Translations under genes and position numbers: made by a program
The notes under the pieces: generated by a model
Told to the model about the DNA's origin: nothing
The model's database searches: none
The model's input: the letters and a program-made list of their open reading frames with translations, nothing else
Shown here: positions 1-8,594 of the stretch, piece by piece
Layout: every line of letters begins with the position of its first letter
How positions within the stretch are numbered: the first letter of the stretch is position 1
Assembly: GCA_018713145.1 (NCBI GenBank)
Contig: DVFP01000017.1
Location: 1-41,210 of the forward strand
Length of the DNA: 41,210 nt
From: Candidatus Scybalocola faecavium
GTDB taxonomy: Bacteria > Bacillota > Clostridia > Lachnospirales > Lachnospiraceae
Direction: 5' to 3'

Positions 1-530
1 TAATCAAACTTTTCCACTGCCTTAATAAGCCCTAGATTTCCTTCCTGGATCAGATCCAGGAACAACATTCCCCGGCCTACATAGCGTTTTGCAATACTTA
101 CCACAAGGCGCAGGTTTGCCTCAGCCAGACGCTTTTTGGCCATTTCGTCTCCTTTTTCCATACGTTTGGCCAACTCTGTTTCCTCATCCGCGGAAAGCAG
201 GGGAACTTTGCCGATCTCCTTTAAATACATGCGCACAGGATCCTCCGTGCTGACATTTTCTGGAACTGTAAGATCGTAATCTTCAATATGCTCATCGCTT
301 TCCAAGAGAACATCATCGTCGGGTATATCATCTGAATCATCGCTGATCCTTAAAATATCCACATGATTTTCTTCCAAATATTCATATATTTTTTCTACCT
401 GTTCTTCGTTTAACTCTATGTCTCCGAAGAAATCGTTGATCTCCTGAAATTCCAGGACGCCTTTTTTCTTTTTGGCGTAGGGCACAAGTTCTTTAAGCTT
501 TTCCAGAAACTTATGCATGTTTTCATCCAT
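1..530 (-). CDS. rpoD: RNA polymerase primary sigma factor RpoD (sigma-70/SigA), N-terminal part only
   Basis: The gene runs off the left edge, so only about the first 176 residues are present. It encodes the housekeeping sigma factor that directs core RNA polymerase to -35/-10 promoters. The visible part has the acidic N-terminal region 1.1 and then region 1.2/2.1: '[17 protein letters not shown]', '[20 protein letters not shown]' and '[16 protein letters not shown]' followed by '[21 protein letters not shown]', the classical core-binding segment. The ATG at 528-530 follows GGAGG at a normal distance. The gene starts 34 bases after the dnaG stop on the same strand, the usual Firmicute dnaG-rpoD arrangement, so the two are probably cotranscribed. 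Identification is firm; the C-terminal half lies outside the window. Confidence 0.97.
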   Translation of the reverse strand, partial: MDENMHKFLEKLKELVPYAKKKKGVLEFQEINDFFGDIELNEEQVEKIYEYLEENHVDILRISDDSDDIPDDDVLLESDEHIEDYDLTVPENVSTEDPVRMYLKEIGKVPLLSADEETELAKRMEKGDEMAKKRLAEANLRLVVSIAKRYVGRGMLFLDLIQEGNLGLIKAVEKFD

Positions 531-564
531 GGTTTAATCCTCCTGTAAAAATAGTTTTCCCGGG

Positions 565-2346
565 CTATAAAGAAATATGCAGTTTTTGCAGTTCCTTCTT
601 CTGCCGGATGATCTCCTGAAGCACTGAAATATCCCGGGCTGTTTTGCTTTTATGCTCCAGGCTGGCGGTTTTGATCCGCCGGATCGTTTCATTAATGGCT
701 TTTTCCCGGGCAGCCTTATCATCCTCATCACGGATCGTGGTGTTAAATGCCCGGGCAATGGCATCATGCTCGTCCTTGTCCTCAAACAAGCTGATAATCC
801 GGGCAGGGGTTACGGTTTTTTTTGTATCATACTCTTCAAATACACATACTGCCGCTTCATGACACAGGGGGTCCGTAAAATCTTCAGGACTGATCCAGGA
901 ACCGATTTTTTCAAAAAGGCCGGTATCCTCACAAAGCCAGGTCAGTAAAAGTTTCTGGGCAGTAACAACGGCATCCTCTTTTTCCTGGCGCTTTTTCTCT
1001 TTTGAGCCGGAACCATCTGCCCTTGCCGCCGGAGCCGGACGTTCCTGACCGTAACCGGACATAAGGCCAAAACGGTTTACAAGCCGGTTCAAATCGTCAA
1101 ATGCAATACCATACTGTCTGGCAACAGCTTCTATATAGTTTTTACGCTCCAGCTCCTGATTAAATTCCAGAAGTTTTTTGGCCACGCTGTTAAAAAAGCC
1201 GGTTTTGCCTTCCGGATCATTTAAGTTGTAATCTCTTTCCATAATAGAAATCTCAAACATAAAGCTGTTTTGAGCGTGGGCAATCCGGTCTTCAAATGCC
1301 TGGGTGCCGAGATTTTTAATAAATTCATCCGGATCTTTATAGGGTTCCATATGAATAACCCTGGAACGCAGTCCCGCCTCCTTAAGCATGGGTATGGCCC
1401 GGAGGGCTGCCTTTACTCCGGCGCCGTCGCTGTCGTAGGCTAAAAGCACTTCATCGGTATATCTTTTCAGCAAGGACGCCTGAGGACTTGTAAATGCTGT
1501 TCCCAAAGAAGCAACAGCATTGTCAAAGCCGGCCTGATGCATGGAAATCACATCCATGTACCCTTCACAGATGATCATATTGGGCCGTCTGGATCTGCGG
1601 GCAAGATTGAGTCCGTACAGATTCCTGCTTTTATCAAAAAGCTTTGTTTCCGGTGAATTAAGGTACTTGGGCGTTCCATCCCCCAGGACCCGGCCGCCAA
1701 ATCCAATGACCCGGTTATTAATGTCCATAATGGGGAACATGACCCGGTTCCAGAACTTGTCATGTCCTCCCCTTTTCTCATCCAGAGAAATAAGACCGGT
1801 TTCCTTAAGTATGTAATCGTCATAACCGGCAGACTTTAAATACTGATACAGGTCATTGCTGAATTTATTGGAATAGCCAAGGCCAAATTTTACAATGGTC
1901 TCATGGGACAGTTTTCTGCCTTCAAGATAATTCCTGGCCTGCTCTCCCTGAGGCTGCGTCAGCTGATAGTAAAAATATTTCGCCGCCAGTTTATTGATCT
2001 CTAAAAGTCTTTGCCTTAAAGACGCCTCCTTTTTTTCCTGGGCAGAGGGCTCTGCTTCCGGCAAAGTTATGCCGGCACGCTGGGCCAGGGCTTTCACAGC
2101 CTCTACAAATGTATAATTTTCATATTCCATAAGGAATGTGAACACATTCCCCCCTGCTCCGCAGCCAAAGCAATAGTACATCTGCTTTTGTCCGCTGACA
2201 GAAAAAGACGGGGATTTCTCATTATGGAAAGGGCAAAGGCCGAAGTATGAAGATCCCTTTTTTTGAAGCTTGACATAGGCAGAGATTACATCCACAATGT
2301 CGTTTCTGCTCCGAATCTCTTCAATTAATTCTTCGGGATAATACAT
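565..2346 (-). CDS. dnaG: DNA primase DnaG
   Basis: DnaG makes the RNA primers for lagging-strand synthesis at the replication fork. The protein is 593 residues from the chosen start. It opens with a CHC2 zinc-binding domain (C38, H41, C59, C62). The catalytic core follows, with the TOPRIM signature 'IICEGYMDVI' and the metal-binding 'LAYDSDGAG'. The C-terminal helicase-interaction domain is recognisable only by position. The open frame extends six codons further upstream to a GTG, but the run AAGGGGG lies 8 bases before the ATG at 2344-2346 and fits that ATG as a ribosome binding site, giving 'MYYPEELIEEI', the usual start of this family. It is followed at 34 bases by rpoD. The leader contains three copies of a GC-rich heptamer, described separately. 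Confidence 0.97.
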   Translation of the reverse strand: MYYPEELIEEIRSRNDIVDVISAYVKLQKKGSSYFGLCPFHNEKSPSFSVSGQKQMYYCFGCGAGGNVFTFLMEYENYTFVEAVKALAQRAGITLPEAEPSAQEKKEASLRQRLLEINKLAAKYFYYQLTQPQGEQARNYLEGRKLSHETIVKFGLGYSNKFSNDLYQYLKSAGYDDYILKETGLISLDEKRGGHDKFWNRVMFPIMDINNRVIGFGGRVLGDGTPKYLNSPETKLFDKSRNLYGLNLARRSRRPNMIICEGYMDVISMHQAGFDNAVASLGTAFTSPQASLLKRYTDEVLLAYDSDGAGVKAALRAIPMLKEAGLRSRVIHMEPYKDPDEFIKNLGTQAFEDRIAHAQNSFMFEISIMERDYNLNDPEGKTGFFNSVAKKLLEFNQELERKNYIEAVARQYGIAFDDLNRLVNRFGLMSGYGQERPAPAARADGSGSKEKKRQEKEDAVVTAQKLLLTWLCEDTGLFEKIGSWISPEDFTDPLCHEAAVCVFEEYDTKKTVTPARIISLFEDKDEHDAIARAFNTTIRDEDDKAAREKAINETIRRIKTASLEHKSKTARDISVLQEIIRQKKELQKLHISL

Positions 2347-2379
2347 CCCTGATTCCCCCTTCACAGTAAACTTACATGC

Positions 2380-2434
2380 CGCGCTGTATCTTCAGCGCGA
2401 AAAAAAGTCTCTAATATATATATTCGACGCGCTG
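2380..2434 (-). promoter_or_regulatory. dnaG leader with three mutually complementary CGCGCTG heptamers
   Basis: Reading the minus strand towards dnaG, CAGCGCG (2434-2428), CGCGCTG (2399-2393) and CAGCGCG (2386-2380) follow one another. The middle copy can pair with either neighbour: with the downstream copy as a 7-bp GC-rich hairpin with a 6-base loop, or with the upstream copy across 28 bases. A run of eight T precedes the middle copy, so neither hairpin is a standard terminator. A TATATATATT stretch between the first two copies could contain a -10 box. Function is unknown; the complementarity is seen directly. Confidence 0.45.
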
Positions 2435-2468
2435 ATTTTAAATCCTTCTTTTTTTTACAAAAAAATTC

Positions 2469-2497
2469 TGTAAAATTTTTCTCATACAGAGTATAAT
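2469..2497 (+). promoter_or_regulatory. Possible mutY promoter
   Basis: A perfect TATAAT lies at 2492-2497, about 100 bases before the mutY start. A poor -35 (TGTAAA, 2469-2474) sits 17 bases upstream. The surrounding AT-rich sequence makes chance matches likely, so this is a weak call. Confidence 0.35.
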
Positions 2498-2593
2498 GAA
2501 AAGATGACACCCAGGCTAAGTCCATATGGTTTTCATACGTGTAGAAAAAAGCATATCTTCTTAACCTGAAAAACACCCAAATGGAGTTTATTT

Positions 2594-3670
2594 ATGGATC
2601 AGACAAAATACAACGATTTTACCCAAACCATCTGCCGGTGGTACAAAAACCATGGCAGAGATCTTCCCTGGCGCCGGACCCGGGATCCTTACTGTATATG
2701 GATCAGCGAGATCATGCTTCAGCAGACCCAGGTAGAAACCGTGCGCCCCTACTATGAACGCTTCATCGCCGCGTTTCCGGATGTGGAGGCACTGTCTAAT
2801 GCTTCTCAGGATCAGGTGTATAAGCTGTGGGAAGGTCTTGGATATTACCGCCGGGCAAGCCATTTAATGGAAGCCGCCAAGACTGTAATGTCTCGGTATG
2901 GCGGCCGGTTTCCTCAAAATTATGAGGATATTTTAAGCCTGAAAGGCATCGGCGCCTATACTGCCAGCGCCATTGCAAGCATTGCCTTTCATATTCCCAA
3001 AGGGGTGATTGACGGCAATACTTTGCGGATCATTTCCCGGGTATTAAACTGTCAGGAAAATATCGGAAAGGACGCTACGAAAAAACTGTATCAAAAGATC
3101 ATGGATACATGGATCGCCTTTGGCGACCCGTCGGACTTTAACCAGGGAATGATGGATCTGGGGGCTATGATCTGTACCCCTAAAAATCCTTCCTGCCACC
3201 AGTGCCCGGTAAAAGATTTTTGCCAGGCCTTTGCCCAGGGCACCCAAAAACTTCTTCCTGTAAATATAAAAAATAAAAATAAAGAGGATATTTACCTGAT
3301 TACAGGGATCTTAAAGTATAAGGATCGGTATTTTCTAATAAAAAATCAGGAAGGGCTTTTGGCGGATCTGTATGGTTTTGTCCAATATGAGGTCGAATCC
3401 CCCTTAAGTTTTGAAGAGGAATTTTATCGTACCTATCACACCGGAGTACGTCTCCTGGAATATGAAAAAGAGTTCCGCCATATATTTTCCCATAGAGTAT
3501 GGCATATGAGCGTATATGACGGAGAACTGGAAAATGGGGATGACGCCCGGATAAGGGAACATCTTTATACCTGGGACCAGCTTATGGCGCTGCCTATTCC
3601 TACGGCCCATAAAAAAATCCTTGAGGCAGTCTGTTCACGGGAACAGGAGAAATCCCCTCGCAACACCTAG
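2594..3670 (+). CDS. mutY: A/G-specific adenine glycosylase MutY
   Basis: MutY removes adenine mispaired with 8-oxoguanine in base-excision repair. The 358-residue protein has the family layout. The N-terminal helix-hairpin-helix glycosylase domain carries catalytic Glu39 in 'ISEIMLQQTQVETV', the HhH segment 'LKGIGAYTASAIASIAF' and catalytic Asp140 in 'GVIDGNTLRI'. A [4Fe-4S] loop follows with spacing C-X6-C-X2-C-X5-C (C194, C201, C204, C210). The C-terminal part (about 230-340) corresponds to the NUDIX-like domain that recognises 8-oxoG. The ATG at 2594 follows GGAG at 7 bases. The gene is divergent from dnaG and convergent with the molybdoenzyme gene, and is therefore probably monocistronic. 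All catalytic and cluster residues are present. Confidence 0.97.
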   Translation: MDQTKYNDFTQTICRWYKNHGRDLPWRRTRDPYCIWISEIMLQQTQVETVRPYYERFIAAFPDVEALSNASQDQVYKLWEGLGYYRRASHLMEAAKTVMSRYGGRFPQNYEDILSLKGIGAYTASAIASIAFHIPKGVIDGNTLRIISRVLNCQENIGKDATKKLYQKIMDTWIAFGDPSDFNQGMMDLGAMICTPKNPSCHQCPVKDFCQAFAQGTQKLLPVNIKNKNKEDIYLITGILKYKDRYFLIKNQEGLLADLYGFVQYEVESPLSFEEEFYRTYHTGVRLLEYEKEFRHIFSHRVWHMSVYDGELENGDDARIREHLYTWDQLMALPIPTAHKKILEAVCSREQEKSPRNT

Positions 3671-3675
3671 GAAGG

Positions 3676-3740
3676 AAAAGAGACAAGCCAGTATTGCTCC
3701 AAAAGATTAAAAACTTTTGCTTTACTGAATTGTCTCTTTA
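3676..3740. terminator. Bidirectional terminator-like hairpin between mutY and the molybdoenzyme gene
   Basis: A perfect 10-bp inverted repeat (AAAGAGACAA at 3677-3686, TTGTCTCTTT at 3730-3739) encloses a second 6-bp hairpin (CAAAAG/CTTTTG, 3700-3719). It sits exactly between two convergent stop codons, with A/T-rich flanks on both sides. Confidence 0.6.
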
Positions 3741-3748
3741 TTATTAGA

Positions 3749-5791
3749 TTAATATGGCACAACCTTTACCGCATTATCTGACAAAGTGGCAGCCTCTCCG
3801 CTGTCGCTAAGATCCTGGGACAGGAGGGCATTGATGCCAAAAAGGCCCGGCATGGAAGCTGTCGGATAGATTCCTTCTGCCACTACAGTTCCTTCCGGCA
3901 CTTTTTCACTGACCTTAGCCTTAAGAGATACACTGGCCAGATCATTATATACAGTAATGGGATCCCCATCTTTGATCCCCCGGTCTGCGGCATCTTTTAG
4001 GTTCATTTTTAAAGCTGCCTCTCCCCGGCGAAGGCACAAAGCCTCCCGCTCTGTAAAGGTTGTATTTAAGGTCTCCATGGCCGGAGCCACTACAAGGGCC
4101 AGCCAGTCATTTTTTCCAAGACATGTCGCCCTCATGGATTTATTCGGCCGGTATGCAGGTACCGGCTCTGAAAGGTCAGGGGTATACAGCCGGATTTTTT
4201 TGTTTTCCGTTTTAAAATCAAGAGGATCCGGAAGGGGAAGTACAACTCCCATCCCATGAGCAAAAGCCTCTCTGCTTTCCTCATCCCACTGCTGTCTCCA
4301 GGGATTCGGTTCCCGGATCATCTCTTCCAACAGATCTTCATTACTTAAATCCCATATATCTTCCTTAAATCCCATACCCTTGGCCAAAAGGCAAAAAGTA
4401 TCCCAGTTGGATCGGCACTCTCCCAATGGCCTGATCACAGGGAAAATAGCCTGAATACACAAAGAACCGTAAGGGGTGATCAGATCCCCATGCTCTACAG
4501 ATGTGTCTGCCGGGAGCAAAATATCCGCATATCGGGCCGTATCTGTCATAAAGCGTTCATGGACTACGGTAAACAGATCCTCCCTCGAAAGTCCTTCAAG
4601 GACCTGGCGCTGGCCGGGAGCTACATTGGCCGGGTTAGAATTATAAACATACAAACTGTAAACCGGAGACTGGCGGTTGGCTAAAGCCTGCCCAAGCTGA
4701 TTCATATTGATGGAACGGATCCGGGGATCATCCCAGTCCGGACGGGTCAGACGGTCAGTGTTAAAGGCCCCTTTGCTGTTAATATTTCCAAGATAACCTC
4801 CGCCCTTTTTCTTAAACGCACCGGTAAGGGCTGGCAGCGCACTGATGCACCGGGTATTTATGGCGCCGTTGGTATGTCTGGAATAGCCGGAACCAAAAAT
4901 GATCAAAGGTGCTTTAGCCCGGCCGTAAGCCAGAGCCAGCGCCCGTATTCTTTCCGGAGCAATGCCGGTAACCGGTCCTGCCCACTCTGGGGTATAATCA
5001 TCTAAAGTGTCCAGAAAATGTTCAAAGCCGGGAGCATATTCCTTCAAAAAGTCCCTATCGATCAGACCGGCAGCCTTTAGGACACAGGCCATAGAAAGAG
5101 CCAGCGCCCCATCGCTTCCGGGACGGACGCAGAAAGTTTCATGGGCCAAAGGCGCAGACGGTGTTTCGTAAGTATCAACGATGACCACATGACTGCCCTT
5201 TTTTCTTGCTTCCACAACTTTCGCGCTGGCATGGAGCCAGGTCGCTTTAATGTTACAGCCCCAGATCAGGATAAAGTCAGATTCGGGAATATCATTGACA
5301 AAAATCCCCGGCGTATCTCCATAGGCCTGGGCAAATCCCGCGCCTTTAGCCTTTGAGCAAATACTTCGAATCAACTTAGACGCACCCAGCCGATTAAAGA
5401 ACCCTTCGCCGCATTTATTCTGGATCAGGGATTCAGCACCGGCATAAGAATAAGGGAGGATACATTCTCCTCCGTAGTCCCGGATCAGGGCCTTCCAGCG
5501 GGTACAGATCTCATCCACTGCTTCATCCCAGGAAATCCGTACAAAAGCGCCCTCTCCTTTGCGTCCGGTCCGTTTCATCGGATACAGGATACGATCCTTA
5601 TGGTGAACGGTCTGCTCATAGTGGGCCATCTTCTGACAGATAAAGCCCCGGGTCACCGGATGCCGGTCATCCCCTTTTACGCAAAAGATTTCTTTTCCAT
5701 CGGTTTCTATAAGAAGGCCGCAGGCATCCGGACAATCATACGGACAGGCGCTTCTCGCCCAATATTTTTTCTCTGATGTTTTCTGTGCCAT
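3749..5791 (-). CDS. Molybdopterin-dependent oxidoreductase (Mo-bis-PGD, formate dehydrogenase/DMSO reductase superfamily)
   Basis: This 680-residue protein is a soluble-type bis-molybdopterin enzyme of the COG0243 superfamily; substrate unknown. It opens with a [4Fe-4S] motif of spacing C16-X3-C20-X3-C24-X27-C52 within 'SACPYDCPDACGLL'. The molybdopterin-binding region follows, and a C-terminal beta-barrel includes 'MNLKDAADRGIKDGDPITVYN', where the second guanine dinucleotide binds. No Tat signal is visible, so a cytoplasmic location is likely. Cys145 in 'RSICSKAKGAG' lies where formate dehydrogenases carry Cys or Sec as Mo ligand (inferred by position, not alignment). It best fits the uncharacterised MopB_3-like group. 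Its ATG directly abuts the telA stop (TAAATG), so it is the last gene of xpaC-telA-mop. No electron-transfer subunit or FdhD-like gene is nearby. Confidence 0.88.
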   Translation of the reverse strand: MAQKTSEKKYWARSACPYDCPDACGLLIETDGKEIFCVKGDDRHPVTRGFICQKMAHYEQTVHHKDRILYPMKRTGRKGEGAFVRISWDEAVDEICTRWKALIRDYGGECILPYSYAGAESLIQNKCGEGFFNRLGASKLIRSICSKAKGAGFAQAYGDTPGIFVNDIPESDFILIWGCNIKATWLHASAKVVEARKKGSHVVIVDTYETPSAPLAHETFCVRPGSDGALALSMACVLKAAGLIDRDFLKEYAPGFEHFLDTLDDYTPEWAGPVTGIAPERIRALALAYGRAKAPLIIFGSGYSRHTNGAINTRCISALPALTGAFKKKGGGYLGNINSKGAFNTDRLTRPDWDDPRIRSINMNQLGQALANRQSPVYSLYVYNSNPANVAPGQRQVLEGLSREDLFTVVHERFMTDTARYADILLPADTSVEHGDLITPYGSLCIQAIFPVIRPLGECRSNWDTFCLLAKGMGFKEDIWDLSNEDLLEEMIREPNPWRQQWDEESREAFAHGMGVVLPLPDPLDFKTENKKIRLYTPDLSEPVPAYRPNKSMRATCLGKNDWLALVVAPAMETLNTTFTEREALCLRRGEAALKMNLKDAADRGIKDGDPITVYNDLASVSLKAKVSEKVPEGTVVAEGIYPTASMPGLFGINALLSQDLSDSGEAATLSDNAVKVVPY

Positions 5792-6940
5792 TTATTTACG
5801 CCCCACGCTAATCTCAAGAAGTTTATTTTTCAGATCATTTTCCATCTGCTGCAGCTGTGCCTGAGCTTCTACCCGTTTTGCACGGCCTTCCTCATGGATC
5901 TTTGCTACCTCATCGATCGTAGAGATCAGCAGCTCGTTCGTTGCTGTAAGCGTCTCAATATCCACAACCCCCCGCTCCAACGCCTGAGCGGTTTCTACAG
6001 AAGCCAGCTTTAAAGTTTCGGCATTTTTCTTAAGAAGGGCATTGGTCATATCCGTAACTTCTTTCTGAGCCTGAGCCGCCTGTTTGGAATGTGCCACTCC
6101 AAGAGCAAGGACCATCTGGCTTTTCCACAGGGGAACTGTATTAACAATCATGGACTGAATCTTTTCAGACATTAAAATATCATTATTTTGGATCATGCGG
6201 ATCTGAGGCGCCATCTGCATAGCCACCATACGGGTCAGTTCAAGATCATGGATCTTTTTCTCAAACCGGTCACAAAGAGAGGTCAGGTCATTGACCGCGT
6301 TCATATCTTCCTGACTGCCCGTCTGCTGAGCTTTTGTGATCAGCGCTGGGATTTCTTCTTTCTTAACCTGATCCAATTTCTGCTTCCCGGCAGCGATATA
6401 CATGGTCAGTTCTTTAAAATAATTTTTATTCAGCTCATACATCTGATCCAGCATGGCCGAATCTTTTAAAAGCTGTACCTGGTGGTCATTTAATACATTG
6501 CAGATCCGTTCCACATTTGTTTCAGCCTTAGAATAACGGGCCTTCATGGACTCGATTTTTGACGGGACCTTCTTAAAAAAGCCGAAAAGCCCTTTTTCCT
6601 CTTCCTCTGCGTCAAAATCCTTTAATTCATTTACCACCTCAGCCAAAAGCTTTCCCGTTTCTCCCAAATCCTTTGTTTTTACATTTTCTAATGCTGATTC
6701 GGAAAAGTCGGCGATTTTTTTCTGTGCCCCTGCGCCGTATTGCATGACCATCTGGCTGTTGTGCAGATCAATCTGGGAGGCAAACTGGCGCACCATGGCC
6801 TTTTCTTCATCACTTAACTGAGCCTCCTCGGCAATGGCAGTCTCCTGGACAGTCTTTGGCTCAGGCTCTTTCTTCTCTTCTTTAAATGGTTCAAAGGTTA
6901 ATGTAGGTCCTTCTTTCAGCATTTCATTAAAATCACTCAT
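5792..6940 (-). CDS. TelA family protein (toxic anion resistance)
   Basis: The 382-residue protein matches the TelA/KlaA family (PF05816), named after plasmid tellurite resistance. Most chromosomal members have no proven tellurite role and are linked to envelope or chemical stress. The sequence is rich in charged helical segments, with no signal peptide or membrane span, so it is a cytoplasmic coiled-coil-like protein. Family landmarks include 'IDLHNSQMVMQYGAGAQKKI' near the N-terminus and 'IVNTVPLWKSQMVLALG' near residue 260. The start codon overlaps the xpaC stop in ATGA, giving translational coupling. The next gene starts on the base after its stop. TelA next to XpaC is a recurrent pair in Firmicutes; the attached molybdoenzyme is unusual. 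Confidence 0.93.
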   Translation of the reverse strand: MSDFNEMLKEGPTLTFEPFKEEKKEPEPKTVQETAIAEEAQLSDEEKAMVRQFASQIDLHNSQMVMQYGAGAQKKIADFSESALENVKTKDLGETGKLLAEVVNELKDFDAEEEEKGLFGFFKKVPSKIESMKARYSKAETNVERICNVLNDHQVQLLKDSAMLDQMYELNKNYFKELTMYIAAGKQKLDQVKKEEIPALITKAQQTGSQEDMNAVNDLTSLCDRFEKKIHDLELTRMVAMQMAPQIRMIQNNDILMSEKIQSMIVNTVPLWKSQMVLALGVAHSKQAAQAQKEVTDMTNALLKKNAETLKLASVETAQALERGVVDIETLTATNELLISTIDEVAKIHEEGRAKRVEAQAQLQQMENDLKNKLLEISVGRK

Positions 6941-8358
6941 ACTTTACTTCTCCTGTCATCTTTATCTTTTTTTTCAAAAGCGCCTTTGGTCAGTCCTTCT
7001 CTTGCAAGAAGCGTGCGAAGCACACTAATATCACTGGCCACATCCATGGCCGTTTCCTGATACATACTATCGTAAAGCTTTTCATAAGCTTCATTGATCG
7101 TATCCAAGGTTCCGGCAATCTCTGATTTGACTTTTTTTATGTTCTCCCCCTGAATGGTCTGCTGGTCTAAATCTCTATAGGTTTCCACCAGCTTTATAGT
7201 CATCGGCATATAATAATTTTGAAACTGGGACAACCGGTCCGCTTTTTTGGGGTACTTTTTCACATGATCGAAGATCTTTCCGATAATCGCTTCCATACGG
7301 TACAGCTTATTGCTGATTTCCGTGTCCGGAATATCATCATTAGCCTTGCGGATAATCTCCATATATTTTTGCCCTAAAGCCTCCAGTTCTTTTACCTTTT
7401 TAAGTTCCTGCTCCATTTCCGGGGATGCGGCTTTTTTATCCTCACTGTTTTGCGCCCGTTCCTGTTCCTGTCGACTGGCATTCTCCATAGTTTCCAAATA
7501 CTGTTCATAGATCACATCCGTAACCATAAGGCAGGTCTTTTGGGAATCAATATGCCCCTGTGGAAAATATCCCAGCTCCAGCATATGAGAAACATCCCGT
7601 ATAACATACTTTTCTTTTTTGCCGATCAGGGAAGCCAGACTCTTAAAGGTGGCAAAGCTTTTTCCTTTCATAAACTGAATGTACCGGCGAAAGCGCTTGA
7701 CACGGTTTCTCCGGGATGTACCTACAGCCATCATTACTGTAAAAACAAGATCAAAGGGGATCAGTGCTCCTAAGGAAAAAACTGAAGCCAGCCATGGGGT
7801 AAAAAACGCAGTAATTCCGGCGCCGATCGTGCCGCACATAGAAAATGCAAAACCAATGGCTCCGAAAACTGTCAAAAGCGCTCCGGACAGTTCCCCTTTA
7901 GGACACCGATCAACGGGAAATCCGTAGTCAATGGGTGCGTACTTTACCTTTGAGCGGTTTTCGCGGGCGGCTCCTTTGTCCAGTCCATCATCATAAACAT
8001 CAGGTCCATAGCCTTCTTTGGACTGGCCAAATGCCCCTGTGTCCTTACCTGTCCGTGTTCCATGCCACTCCCATGGACGGACCCGCCTGTAGGTCTGCCA
8101 GTTTTCCGCCCGGTAGCCTCCCCCGGTTCCTGCTGAACTGTTTGTTCCGCTGTTTGTTCCTGTCCATCGAAACTTGCGGCGGTGCCCCCCTGGATTTTTT
8201 CCGGGATCATTATTAAAAGAATTTTTTACGCCTGAAATCACATCATCGGCATTTTTTCGAATCTCCCTGTTAAGATTTTCAAAATCAAATGAATCTATGG
8301 CATCACGGATTTTCTTACTCATCTGCTGTCCAAGATTTTCAAAGTCTCTGTAATCCAT
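6937..8358 (-). CDS. XpaC-like protein (5-bromo-4-chloroindolyl phosphate hydrolysis family)
   Basis: The 473-residue protein belongs to the XpaC family (PF10112), named for a Bacillus phenotype; its biochemical function is not established. Residues 1-130 are a low-complexity Gly/Arg/Asn-rich region with many short-range repeats ('SGTNSSAGTGGGY'). Two or three hydrophobic segments follow, about residues 158-215, including 'LTVFGAIGFAFSMCGTIGAG'. The C-terminal half is a cytoplasmic, helical region. The ATG at 8356-8358 has AAGGGG nine bases upstream. The gene heads the xpaC-telA-molybdoenzyme unit. A long N-terminal linker before the membrane segments is a departure from short family members. 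No obvious promoter was found in the 160 bases upstream. Confidence 0.88.
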   Translation of the reverse strand: MDYRDFENLGQQMSKKIRDAIDSFDFENLNREIRKNADDVISGVKNSFNNDPGKNPGGHRRKFRWTGTNSGTNSSAGTGGGYRAENWQTYRRVRPWEWHGTRTGKDTGAFGQSKEGYGPDVYDDGLDKGAARENRSKVKYAPIDYGFPVDRCPKGELSGALLTVFGAIGFAFSMCGTIGAGITAFFTPWLASVFSLGALIPFDLVFTVMMAVGTSRRNRVKRFRRYIQFMKGKSFATFKSLASLIGKKEKYVIRDVSHMLELGYFPQGHIDSQKTCLMVTDVIYEQYLETMENASRQEQERAQNSEDKKAASPEMEQELKKVKELEALGQKYMEIIRKANDDIPDTEISNKLYRMEAIIGKIFDHVKKYPKKADRLSQFQNYYMPMTIKLVETYRDLDQQTIQGENIKKVKSEIAGTLDTINEAYEKLYDSMYQETAMDVASDISVLRTLLAREGLTKGAFEKKDKDDRRSKV

Positions 8359-8520
8359 TCTTTACTACCCCTTACTTTCATATGGCATTTTTATCCCCAC
8401 TGCTGATATTTTCGAGAAAATACTTGTTTTAGGAACATGCCCGATTCTCTTTAAGTTTACCCTACTCTGCCCCTGCTGTCAATTACGATCGGACAGCTCC
8501 CGGCAAATATCTGACCATAC

Positions 8521-8589
8521 AAAAAGACCCTGTCTCATAAATAAGGCAGGCTTTAAGCGGCTGCTTTGTATTTATAAGACAGGATCTTT
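8521..8589 (-). terminator. Intrinsic terminator of feoAB
   Basis: A 21-bp near-perfect stem (arms 8523-8543 and 8569-8589, two non-Watson-Crick positions) lies just past the feoB stop. On the minus strand it ends in TTTTT. The loop contains a smaller hairpin. Confidence 0.85.
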
Positions 8590-8594
8590 ATTGA

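Noticed and set aside
2380..2400. CGCGCTG hairpin as an intrinsic terminator
   Set aside because: The T-run precedes the stem on the transcribed strand, and no gene on the other strand ends there.
5300..5400. Selenocysteine in the molybdoenzyme
   Set aside because: The Mo-ligand position reads as a normal Cys codon (residue 145) and no in-frame TGA occurs.
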